A stretch of DNA of 64,000 bases from Patellaria atrata CBS 101060 (lineage: Eukaryota > Ascomycota > Dothideomycetes > Patellariales > Patellariaceae), in the NCBI GenBank assembly GCA_010093705.1, contig MU006092.1, positions 130,623-194,622 on the forward strand, read 5' to 3'. Below the pieces are notes generated by a model. That model was not told the origin of the DNA. It saw only the letters and a program-made list of their open reading frames with translations, and ran no database searches. This document shows, in pieces, positions 20,671 to 31,616 of this stretch (positions are counted from its first letter, which is position 1; each line of letters begins with the position of its first letter). Made by a program: the position numbers and the translations under genes.

Positions 20671-23600
20671 CTATCCAACTAACGACAATCTCGCAAACTG
20701 CTTTACAACAGGCGCAGCCTTCACCTTCTTCGCCTGCTCCAACGCGTCAAACAAAACACCATCCGCGCCCAACGGCGTCTCGTCTTCATCCTGTCCCTCC
20801 TTCCCCTCCAACTTCCCAGTCCGTTCCACCTCAAATACCTCCCCCACACACCCTTTACAAGCGTCCACAACTTCCACCATACTCCTCTCTACCTTCTCCG
20901 CTCTTTCCCTCATCCCCCTCCTCAACAGGCCCTCTACCAGCCTCTGCACCTCCTCACTCACCTCATTGACCCTCTCTATGAGCCGTCCCACGCTATTCAC
21001 CAGATACTCTTCCTCGTACACACTCCCCTTCTTTCCCCTCGCACGCTTCCTCTCCTCCCTGCGCCTATTCTTCGACGTCTTACGAGAGACATTCGTCCCC
21101 AGCGTCCCCGTCGTCTTACCCGTATACCTCGTCAAAAACGTGCCTCCCGAGGTAGACAACGCACTCGGCGCGATGGATACATTATCCGGGATATCCCCCA
21201 TGACGCCCTCCTCGCCGCCAAAAAACGCCAGCGGATCCGTCTCTTTTTTTAGGCGTAGTTCGCGGAGCCTTGGGACCTGCGCCGCGAGCTGGGATTTGCA
21301 ATCGGCGAGCAGCTCGGACATGGTGGCGCTTCCTTCAACGAGTCCGGTGTCGATGGCGGAGAGGAGGTCGGGACGACGGTGAAGGCCGCAGATGCGCATG
21401 GCTTCGGCGTAGTGGAAGCATTTGCAGAAGAGGTGGATGGCGGTGGAGACGTTGTGGAGGTAGTCGAGGTGGATCGTTGCGGCGTCGAAGTAGTTCTTTG
21501 ACTCTGCGGCATCGTCCGCCAGAGAGAGGGCGAGAGAAGAGAGTTCTGCCTCGGGGAGCGGGATCAGCGTGGCGGAGGAAAGGGACTCGCGCCACATGTT
21601 GGCGGAGAAGTATGCGGCGGAGGCGGAAGTGTGGTCGGAAAGATATTCGTAGGCTATTCCAGCTTCTTTGAATCTATTACGAGGGTTTAGGAAGTCCGCG
21701 TAGAGTTTCATTATGGCGTTGAAGCGGTCTTGTTCGTATTTGTAGAGGTCGAGGGCCGTGCTATGGAGTTCGTGCTTTTCGGTATATGCTTTTAGCTCCT
21801 CGAAGTCGTCCGCCTCCTTGAGGTGAGTTAAGGCTTTTGAATGGCGGCCTAGATGGTCATCGATTGTGAAACGTCTGCGAAGTGGTGTCATTTCCTGAAG
21901 ACTTTGGAGGTAGGGTAAGTATTCTCTGGGGTCCTTTTGGGATTGCTGTGCAATAAGTAAGGCGAGGTCTAGATCGTAGAGACCAAGAGCATGATCATAG
22001 AGTTGGTTTACGTCAGCGAGGAAACAGATATGCTCTGCTGCCCTCTCGACAGACTCATCGCCAGCTTCTCTTAACTTCGCAACGACTGTCAAGCCTGCTT
22101 CAAGCGCTGGCGGTGATTTACAGACGTTTGCAGTGATGATATTTTGCGGATTCCTAGCTTTCTTACTTTGCAAAGCGTTCAGGAAGCCGTCGCATATTCT
22201 GTTAACCTTCGAGTTGTTTTGAGTCGTGGATATATTATTGTTTCCGTTGATAGCTCGCTTCAGCTCGTTGGTTTTAATGGTCTCTTTATACATGGATTGT
22301 GAAACATCCTCTTCCCTCAGCTGTGATAAGAAAAGATCAACATGTTCTACTTTCTTGATTTGATCCAGAAACAACGGTATGTTATTCATGAACTGCTCAG
22401 GAGCATGATCATGGAGGATATTCATGTCGACCCTCTGATTTCGACATGCGAAGAATGCTGTCTTATATTCCTTTGCGTTTATGCTCTTGCGGATCCCTGT
22501 TAGTACGAGTGCTCGAGGATATATTGTTTCCAAGTTACCTCTAGGCATCTGCAGTACAACAGAATAGGACGTAGGTGTGGCAGTGATGAGCCGTGCTCCG
22601 CGTTCAATACTCCTACACCTCTCGTCTGTCTCGGGCTCATCTGGCGGTATTTCTAGGTCTGTATTCCACGTTAGAGATTACCAACCCAGAAACTAAGGAG
22701 ATCTCACTATGTTCAGTGTCTAAATGAACGAACTTAAGGAGATGTTGAGTTGTTGTGAAGATTAAGTGAGCAGAAGTCACTAAGAATGATGTGCAGTTTC
22801 TAACAAGCAGACGATCGTTTGCGCACAGCTGCCCATTCGAAGACAGGTTGAAGATAATACTCTTTCGAATATGTCAGTTATAGGAACTCTACATCGCGCT
22901 TGGAGCTCTTACCTCCTTTCCAATGTGCGCCAATTCTACCCAAGGCCCAGTGGGATTGACTGTTACATTCAGACCCGATAGGTGTTCCTGGGTATCGGAT
23001 ATGGTTTGAGTATTTCTAAGTTCCAGACAAGTTCCATTCCCTCCCTGGAGACAGAGAGATTGATAGTCGACAGAGGGATGGATGTTGATGATCTCTTCCA
23101 AATCATGACGTAGGTCGCCGAATGTCAGAGGTTCCATGTTAAATTGATGGATTACATCTAATCCCGATGCTTTTTTAGCTGACAGAATGAATATTTCATT
23201 TTCACTCCTGAAACATATCTGCCGCGAAATACACTCGGAACAGAGTGGTAACGGATATATTCCCTGGATGGTAGGATCTTCGAGCGGTTTCAGAGAAGGG
23301 TCGTATCTGAGAACACTTAAAGCTGTATCATGTAATACGGCTATTAATGTTCCTGATGCATTAATCGAGACGTCTACTGCGCTCTCTTCTAGTCGTACCT
23401 CATGGCGGGCCATTGGCGGCGGCACATTGGCCAACCGTAAAGGAGTTAATTTTAGAGAAGCTAACAGAAATGAGAACAATATACCGAAAAGTAGATATAA
23501 TTGATACTCACTACCGTCAATAACGGCAACTGATCCGAAATCATAGGGAGGTAAAAGTGGACCTCGTGCGACAGTGAAAGCGTATTGAAGAACTTGAACA

Positions 23601-24785
23601 CTTTCTTCCATAAATGTCAGTTAAGACTGTTTACCGTTATGATTTATTCAATCACCTACCAGAAGCTTGGACGGCTAAGTGTAAGGGCTTCTCCGAGTGC
23701 CATAGTGCTCTGGCAGGTGTAGCCGTGGAAGATTTGGTCAAGGTCCTAATTTCCTGCTTCAGATAGTAGTGATAGTTTCCCATGGTCCATAACTGAACTT
23801 TATCTTCGAAGGATACTGCAATAACTGAGGAGTCACTATTCCATTCGAGGTCAATTGGCCCCTTAAGCTTTTGAACTTCCTCAGCCGACATTCGGAGAGT
23901 AAATTGGCCGTGTCGAAGACCATTTCGCTCAAAGAATACAACATCAATACGGTTATTAAGTCTTTGAATACCAGCAATGATATTGCCAGCAGGTCTCCAA
24001 CTTAAAGGTCCTTCGAGGTAATCGACTGGTTCACTAACACTGTCGAGTACGCCCTCTCTTGAATAGACCCTGATCATACGACGTGTTTTTTGTTCTATAG
24101 TATTGACAGCAACATAAGCTCCATCTCCTCTCCATTTGATAGTCACATTTCCCTGATCTTGATGACTGAGAACGCCTTCATCTACTCTTTCTGGCATAGT
24201 AGGATCTTTAAGAGCCTTTGCTCTCTTTCCTTTGAACTGGGTTTCTGACTTGCCCCAGCCAACCGAAACATGATTAGACGCTTTGACATCTTCCGCGGTG
24301 AATGTAACATTCGTTACATTATCAAAGTCTCTAGTCATATACAAGAGGGTGTCCACCCGAGTGGTAATAGCGAGTAGTTCCTCATCGGGAGACCAAGCTG
24401 CCGCACTTATACCTGCATCTACTGAGCCCACGATCTCGATCAAGTCTTCGCCTGGTAATGGGGACTCTCGAACTACAACAATATCACCACCTGCTAGAAC
24501 AAGGCAGCAGCTTGATGTATCGGGGAAATAGTGCAGCGATACTATCTTGTCCACAGCCAAATCCGGGTGGGGGGATGGCGCATCCCAGGAAGACAACAGA
24601 GACAAATCGTCTGCATTCTTGGATTCACCATCAAGGCGTCGAAGTTCTATCACGGCCTCGGTCTCAGAAGGACCAAATGCACATATTAGCGAGTCCGAAG
24701 ATGTGTTCCATGTTGTTGCGGTTAGTGGTAGGTCAAATTTTGCTAAATTGATCACTCTCCGACGGATATTCTTAAGATTCCGCAT
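20671..24785 (-). CDS. ELP1: Elongator complex scaffold subunit Elp1 (IKI3)
   Basis: Five minus-strand exons: 24785-23660, 23604-23512, 23460-22913, 22861-22708, 22658-20671, giving 1302 residues, the usual length. The N-terminus (MRNLKNIRRR) leads into two WD40-type propellers, with visible landmarks such as AAAWSPDEELLAITT, ITIKWRGDGAYVAVN-like blades and LTPLRLANVPPPM. The C-terminal half is a TPR-like solenoid. Near the end (about 21000-21080) is a basic element with KNRRREERKRARGKKGS, the family's tRNA-contacting region. Elongator adds the cm5 group to wobble uridine of tRNAs; Elp1 dimerises and holds Elp2 and Elp3. All four introns are 49-55 bp. The 51-bp intron at 23461-23511 has no in-frame stop. 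The gene is head-to-head with EFM6. Confidence 0.96.
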
Positions 24786-24947
24786 TTTGGAGAAATTTTA
24801 GGAGAGAAATATTGTAGAAAGTTATTCATAGTTGATGTTGATGGACCAATAAATCGTCTTCAGTTAGAAATTTTATGTGTTGGGCACCGCGGAAAGTTTT
24901 ACCGAAGCGACGACCCTTACTCCAACCTCATCCGATAGACTTCATCG
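24786..24947. promoter_or_regulatory. Bidirectional promoter ELP1 / EFM6
   Basis: Only 162 bp separate the two start codons, so both 5' UTRs and promoters must share this segment. It is AT-rich next to ELP1 and GC-richer near EFM6 (GCGACGACCC). No TATA box was seen. Co-expression of the two translation-related genes is inferred, not shown. Confidence 0.65.
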
Positions 24948-25739
24948 ATGGACGACGACCCGGAAACTGAGAATGCTTTCAATATCGGTGAGGAGTTGGT
25001 TCAATCACCAGATCATAAGAGGGCAGGGATATCTGTTGTAGATTTTGATGGCTTGTTGCCCTTCTCTTTGAGACTAGAGGAGGATCTGAAGGAGGGATGT
25101 GGCGGACAGCTGTGGCCTGCGGGCATGGTACTTTCGAAATACCTACTACGCCAATCTAACGAAACTTTTAAGAATCGTTCAATGTAGGTAGATGTGTGGA
25201 TCTGAATTGGGGATGAGTTTGACCGAAATCTAGAGTCGAGCTTGGCGCTGGAGGAGGGCTAGTTGGGTAGGTTTATCACCTCCTAATGTACATATCTATT
25301 AGTACATGATTCGTAACGCTGAATGTTAATTTTCAACAGTTTATCTCTAGCTCTAAAGATAAAAGCAGATGGAAGCATTTTCATCACCGACCAGAAACCC
25401 ATGTATGAGCTTATGGAGAAGAATATCAGTCTTAACAGTCTGGACGACAATGTCAAAGCAGCCATCTACGACTGGGGTAGTCCTGTTCCGCCTAGTATTC
25501 CACAGCATCCAGACATCGTCCTGGCGGCTGATTGTGTATATTTTGAGCCAGCATTTCCACTTCTCCAGCAGACCTTAAACGATTTGATTGGTTCCAACAC
25601 CGTGTGTTATTTCTGCTTCAAGAAGCGAAGACGAGCAGACTTACACTTTATAAAAGTAGCGAGAAAGATGTTCAAGGTGAAAGAGATCGCCAATGACCCA
25701 GATAAACCGGTCTATTCACGGGAGAATATCTATCTGTGA
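24948..25739 (+). CDS. EFM6: Elongation factor methyltransferase Efm6-like
   Basis: Three exons: 24948-25183, a 33-bp microexon 25234-25266, and 25340-25739, giving 222 residues. This is a Rossmann-fold class I methyltransferase of the METTL21/lysine-methyltransferase group. The SAM motif I (IVELGAGGGLVG, residues 79-90) is encoded almost entirely by the microexon. Further signatures are GGQLWPAG upstream, a motif with ADCVYFEPAFPLL, and CYFCFKKRRRAD near the end. Yeast Efm6 methylates eEF1A at Lys390; I infer the same substrate from overall similarity and length (yeast protein about 246 residues), but other METTL21-type targets cannot be excluded. Skipping the microexon would delete the cofactor loop. 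Confidence 0.85.
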
Positions 25740-27369
25740 GTGTTCTCTTCTAAACCAGTAATTGAACCTACTTACATGATCTAGTTACGAATTGAGGAAG
25801 AAGTAGAACCATAAGGTTGTAATGATAATGAATGAAGATCTGATAGATTGGTATGAATTCTTAGTTATACTACGTCCTCTAGACTAACGCTCCTCTAGTG
25901 ATTTGAGCGTGTAAAATATCAGTTACCTATAGGTGTGTCAAAATTTTAGGGGAGCGAATTAGATCGGACTCGAAAGCTTGCCATTTGTCCGGAAACGCCC
26001 ATTGCAATTAGAGCTCTATAGAGAAGACCAGAAAAGCTAAAAGCGAACAGAAGAAATCCCAACGGGAATGGGACTGGAACACGATTCATCCCGAAAATTC
26101 TTATCCACAAAGCGAAGCCCCCTTTTCCCTATATAGGGGGGTATACGGGGACATGAAGACAGAAATCCGTTTTTAGTGTTCGTCTCGGGGTCTAAAATCA
26201 ACCATACCACCTAAACCTCCATTCTGTGACAGCTTCTGCATTTCTCCTTAGCATGTTTTCGTTTTGTGCGTTTCTTAAGTCTTGCTACCTCCTTAGGCTC
26301 TTTCTTGACATGGTGGCCAGAACCAAACTTATTCTGTCGTATCTACATACACCCTAGTAAGTTTCTGACATGAGTTTCTATGCAGCTGTATCTGTGACGG
26401 CAAAGTCGGTTTACTCTGCTCCAGCTCAAACGATACCTAACTCGTAGAGTCGATGGTGCTTTTGGAGACCTACTGTTTCAATGTTAGCCTAGCCATTGTA
26501 AAACTAGGATTGGCGTCTCTCTTATTTAGGTGCTCAGTAGATGGAGAACCTCGCTATCTCGCACACTCGTGAGACTTAGAGATTCAGAAATGATTATCAT
26601 ATAGAAGTGACGTTTGAGATTCTCAATATCATAACAGAAGACATAAAATCTAGATACTTGAATAAGGTATTGGACTCATTCGATATCACAACTTCAGTTT
26701 TCCCGAATCTCATGCGGAATTTCTCGGGTATAGTATTAAAGTTATATTTCCACTTCAACATAGTGCTCCGTAGCCACAGCCGAGTCGAAGTGGCGTTAGG
26801 GGAAAAAGCAAAATAAGACATACAGTATCTCTAATTCTCACCATCGAATAACGAATTATCGGCAAGAACATCGAGTAGTTCCCCGGTCGTCAAGCCTAGC
26901 TATTCTGCAAAGCGGACTTAATGCAAGACGCTCGAACAATGACTCGCGCCAAAACTATACACCACACCCCACCACTACAGTATGTACTAATTCTATAACC
27001 TGTACACAAGTACTACCGAGCAATCAGCTGGGACTTAGGCGGCCCCACCAGAATGGTACCAACTGTGTCTATCGCGGCTATCACAGTCTTTGTGGGACCT
27101 AGTCGAGAACCGAAGTCGTACGTACATGCTTGACATGCTGTATTAGCAATTATACGAGTGGAGACTGTGCCGCTTGTAAAAATGACTAGAGCATCCTTCC
27201 CACTACGAAAGTATGTGCGAAGATATTTGATAATCCGCGAGAAATCGGAAAGTATATTGTTATAGCTACTTCTATAGCAATGAACTTTGCTGTGCAGACT
27301 CAAACTGGGAGCTAACTCGACTACATTGTTCAATAACTGATATTTTTCGCAAGAAGAGGTGAGGTCAAG
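25740..27369. other. Gene-poor interval before the P450
   Basis: 1.6 kb with many stops in all frames. A minus-strand open frame at 27013-27333 begins at TTG and shows no domain. No terminal repeats or transposase-like frame were seen. It may contain decayed sequence, but I cannot identify a source. Confidence 0.5.
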
Positions 27370-29042
27370 ATGGGAATTATCAACTTGTCTGGTAATCCCA
27401 GTGTACCATCAGTCACCTCTCTGCAGGTTGTGGGTTATGGAGTGCTCATACTTGTTCTTTACGTGAGATTCGACTGTTTCGCGATCGATATCAGTATTCT
27501 AATCGCTCACAGTTCATTTGCAACGCCATATACCGTCTCACCGTCCATCCCTTAGCCAAATACCCAGGTCCATTCTGGCAGAAACTCTCAGACTGGCCGC
27601 TCATCTTTCAATGTTCCGCCGGGGACCGCCATCTGAATCTCCTCCAGGCGCACGAAAAGTATGGCTCCGTCGTACGTACCGGGCCGAACACATTATCATT
27701 CAACACAGCAACCGCGCTCTACGCCATTCATACGGATCGTAACGCCAATGTGAAACGTGCGGAGTGGTACAAAACCCTCGATGCTTCTACAGGCGGCTTC
27801 AGCACTCAGTCCGTCATCGATAAGCATGAACATGCCTTCCGCAGACGCATCATGTCCCAAGCGTTCTCCGAAAAAGCATTACGAGACGCAGAGAAGTTCA
27901 TCGCCAATAACGTCCGTACACTCATCCACGGCATCGGCGAAGGCGCGGGTGTTGGGGAATGGACGACCGCGCGCAACTTCAGTGACTGGGCGACCTGGTA
28001 CGGTTTCGACTTCATCGGGGACTTGAGCTTCGGGTCCAGTTTTGACCTCCTCACGAGCGACGAGCACCGCTATGTCCCTGGTGTCTTGATGGGAACGAGT
28101 AAGTTCCTGTACTACGCCGGATACCTCCCCTTCGCCTTCCTCCTACGTCCCATCCTCGGGACCCCGATCCTCTCCATGTTGGGAAGCCAAGCCGCAAAGG
28201 ACTCGGTCAAGTTCACCAACCTCGCGAACTCCCGTCTCGAAGCACGGATTGCGCTCTCCGACGCGGCGGAGAAGTCAGGCCAGGAGACGCGCAAAGACAT
28301 CTTCCACCACCTACTCTCAGCGCGAGACCCAGAAACCGGGCGTAGCTTCACCATGACACAGCTCCAAGCCGACAGCGGTCTCCTGATCGCGGCCGGGAGC
28401 GACGGCGTCGCACTCACCCTCTCCGGATGCCTATTCTACCTCCTGCGCAACCCGCACACTTACGAGAAACTCGTCGCCGAGATACGTTCCGCCTTTGATG
28501 ACGCAGAGGACATCGGGATGCCCAAGTTGGCGTCACTGACCTACCTGACCGCGTGCATCGACGAAACCCTCCGCATCTCCCCCGCCCTGCCCAGCGCAAT
28601 GCCGCGCGAGGTCCTCCCTGGCGGCCTCAGCGTCGACGGGTTGCACATCCCCAGCGGCATCGACGTCGGGGTCGCCGCGTACTGCATCCAGCACAACTCC
28701 ACCTACTACCCGTCCCCTTGGGCCTTTAGACCCGAACGTTGGATCGTCGACGAGTTCACGGGCGTGACGGCTGAGAGCGTGAAGACGGCGAGGAAGGCGT
28801 TTTGCCCGTTCAGTGCCGGCCCAATGAACTGTGCGGGGAAGAACATGGCGTATCTGGCGCTGAGGATGGCGTTGGCGAGGTTGTTGTGGGTTTACGATGT
28901 TAGGGCGAGAGGGGGGGTTGCGACTGGAGGTGGGAGGAGAGGGGATATGGGGGGTAGAGAGAGGGAGGAGGAGTATCAGATTGTCGATTTCATTGCGGGG
29001 TATAGGGATGGGCCGGTTGTAGAGCTGAGGAGACGGATTTAG
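27370..29042 (+). CDS. Cytochrome P450 monooxygenase, class II microsomal
   Basis: Two exons: 27370-27462 and 27513-29042 (50-bp intron), giving 540 residues. The N-terminal anchor helix is at about residues 17-36 (VVGYGVLILVLY joined to FICNAIYRL), followed by the proline-rich hinge with HPLAKYPGPFW. ExxR lies in IDETLR, the PERF-like motif is FRPERW, and the heme loop FCPFSAGPMNCAGK carries the thiolate ligand C471. The I-helix reads LIAAGSDGVALTLSG, so Asp is present but the usual Thr is replaced by Gly-Val. A Gly/Arg-rich insertion near the C-terminus (about residues 500-520) is unusual. The overall pattern resembles fungal CYP65/isotrichodermin-hydroxylase-like enzymes; substrate unknown. 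The gene is clearly GC-richer than its surroundings. No core biosynthetic enzyme lies nearby. Confidence 0.92.
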
Positions 29043-29812
29043 GGGGGAAGTTCGAGATAGGCCAATGGGAACAGCGAAGGCGCTTGGGGAACGGTGAGCC
29101 ATGAGGTGGTGAGTTACGTTTACGATGGTCATTTTGTTTTGGATTGGTTCATGAGGTTCACGACTTATGACAGAAGATTTTAGTGAAAGGGGGTGATTTG
29201 AAACAACCACTGTGAAGATCGATGATACTCCGACCCGCCGCGTGGCATTTCTTTTGAGGTAGGTAGTATTTTAGCACGGTGATTCTAGACTCAAATTCCC
29301 CGTATCATTCCCAGCATGTCATTTTCTGTGCCGTAAGCCACTACACGCCTCCTAGTTGCCCAGGCTCCTGGTACTTGGGTGCGTTCGAGGCTACGACGCC
29401 TATGCAAGCCAACTGACCTGACAGGTGGTGAGTAGCAAAAATCGTGAGTCGGCGAGGTCGAATGGTGATTTGTTTTGCACACGAGGTGCATGAACTTGAG
29501 TATGTTTTAAGGTTTGTGGCGGTGTGATGGTCTCGCACGGTATGCTTGCTTTTGAGTGGAATAGGACTGTCCAATCGGGAGCGGTATCAATAGACAGAAG
29601 CTTAAGCAGCCAAACGAAAGGGGGAGTAACACACCCATCATCATTTCTATATATTCATAAATCGAGTGTATATAACTATATTCGGCTTCCTCTTTGCCAC
29701 AAATAGTAACGAAAATGCGTAAAATCGCGTCGTAAAGTAAGCCGCCCTGGTCGTGATGAACAATAACCAGAAACTCCGCCGTATGCTTTTGTTTATACCC
29801 TGTTATGGAGCC
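29043..29812. other. Convergent intergenic, P450 / permease
   Basis: A 770-bp tail-to-tail interval holding both 3' UTRs. Short frames on both strands have no recognisable product. The stretch near 29640-29690 is AT-rich, which fits polyadenylation signals. Confidence 0.5.
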
Positions 29813-31616
29813 CTATTGCTCATGACGTAGAATATCCTCCATAGTATTCGGCACCCTGAACCTCTTCTGCCCTGACGTGAACCAATCTCCCAGACCCACT
29901 AAGACAGCCGCACCCATGATAGGACCAGCATAGTTCATGGTCTCTGCTGTTACGGGCCTGAATATAGGGAAGGGGAGGAAAGTAATGATGAACAGCCCGT
30001 AAATGAGGGCGAAGATGTTGACGAAGATGCCTAACTTGCCCATATGGAACGGACCCGGGGACGGGGCGCGGCCTTCCAACTTGCGGATGGTAAGGAGCAG
30101 GATGGGGAGCCAGTAGGACATGTATAGACCAAGGGTGCTGAGGGATAAGATTGCATAGAAAGCGACCGTGGAGCCGATGTTTATGAGAGCTAAAAGGCAG
30201 CACATGGCACTGAGGAAGCCTAGTGCGTTGACGGGAATCTTCAGTGTCGGGTGGACCTGAGAGAAGAAGTCCGAGAAAGGCATTCCACGATCACGAGCAA
30301 ATGCCCAAATGAGACGAGAGACCGAGGCAAAGATACTGAAGCAGGAGACGAAGACAACAATCATGATCATAACCATCATGACGTTGGTACCGGCCTTGGA
30401 CTTTGTCGCTTGGTAGTAGACCTCGATGATGGGATAGCCGGTAGGGGAGGCGAGGACCCTGTCGAGATCCCCAACAGTGAACAGAAGACAGATGACGAAG
30501 GCAAAAGCAAAGGTGCCGTTGAGGATGACAGTCCAAACCATGCTCCACGGGACCCGACGAGGAGCATCCTTGACTTCGTCACTCATGTGGAGGACACCAT
30601 CAAAACCTGGAAGGGGATATGTTAGTAGATGTAACTGGAAGGTGAGGAATGATAGACTTACCAACAAGAGGGAAAGTGGTGGAGAGCAAACCAATGCACC
30701 ATGATACACCATGACTTTCCCATCCGCTTTGATCCCAAACACCCGTCTTGAAGACGAATTCCGGTGTGCTCCGCGGCGCCATGACGCAAAGAATTACGAC
30801 GGTGCAGATGAAGAATATGAAATGACAGACGCCACCAACAATCTCTACAACGGGGAGAATCTTGCGTGCGTAGATGTTCCAAATGACTGGGATGGCAACG
30901 AAGGCCCAAGCTAATAAGGTGGCATGCCATCTTTCCGGGACATAAGTCTCATAATTGAAGATGATGAGGCCTTGTGTGATGGTTCCGAGAAGGAAAGGGG
31001 TAAGAGCGCAACCAGATATCCAGGCGAAGACCTATACATCTGTATTAGAGACGAAGGTTCAATGTCGTACAAAGATGATGGTCTCACCGTGACCCATCCC
31101 TGAAGCAAACCCCAGAAATTCGGTTCCATAGCCCTGGGTGCGTACAAAGCTGACCACCGGTATTGTGCTCCAACAGTTGGGTTACTCAAAAACGGTCAGT
31201 AGATTCGTACACCCATCTGTGGTATAGAACTTACATGGAAGCCATTTCACCTAGCGATGCGGCAATCGAAAGGGAACCGATAATAGTGAGGATCATCCCG
31301 TAGAACAATGAAACCGGACCGCCATTGAACATGGCCGCTTGAAAAGTTAAACCGATTGCCTCCCATGATGCCTGAAGTGTCAATCCAAAAGCCACCATAG
31401 GCTTCAGGTTGAGGTATCGCTGTTCATGTATTATTAGCCGTCTGAGCTTCGCAAGATTCGGATCGGCAGAGAGCTCACATCAAGGGCCGTTTGAGTTCGG
31501 ACCGTGCCTGTATAAGGATCAACCTTAACCTCCTCTGAATCTCCATTGGCGCTGTGGACAGAAACCTGCGACCTGTCGGCCAATTCGACGGCTTTTCCTG
31601 CTTCTATCTGGCTCAT
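29813..31616 (-). CDS. Amino-acid/choline-type permease (APC superfamily, ACT family)
   Basis: Five minus-strand exons: 31616-31479, 31419-31235, 31184-31088, 31031-30662, 30606-29813, giving 527 residues. About twelve hydrophobic segments follow a ~45-residue cytosolic N-terminus (MSQIEAGKAVELADRSQ). Family landmarks include LGEMASINPTVGAQYRW after the first helices, GWVTVFAWISG, and the loop FDGVLHMSDEVKDAPRRVPW, which is the conserved E-V-x-x-A-x-R-x-V-P signature. A later loop reads FARDRGMPFSDFF. These are hallmarks of fungal ACT permeases such as Uga4 (GABA) and Hnm1 (choline). Substrate cannot be told from sequence alone. It is a plasma-membrane proton symporter by family. All four introns are 50-60 bp. 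Confidence 0.93.

Noticed and set aside
21249-21671. Arg-rich and Ser/Pro-rich frames on both strands inside ELP1 exon 5
   Set aside because: They are alternative frames of the Elp1 coding sequence in a GC-rich segment, without own signals.
27013-27333. Minus-strand frame of 106 codons before the P450
   Set aside because: Starts at TTG and has no family resemblance; likely chance.
28533-29210. Long minus-strand open frame (225 codons) opposite the P450 gene
   Set aside because: It is the antisense shadow of a GC-rich coding exon; the sense strand has a clear P450 with all motifs.
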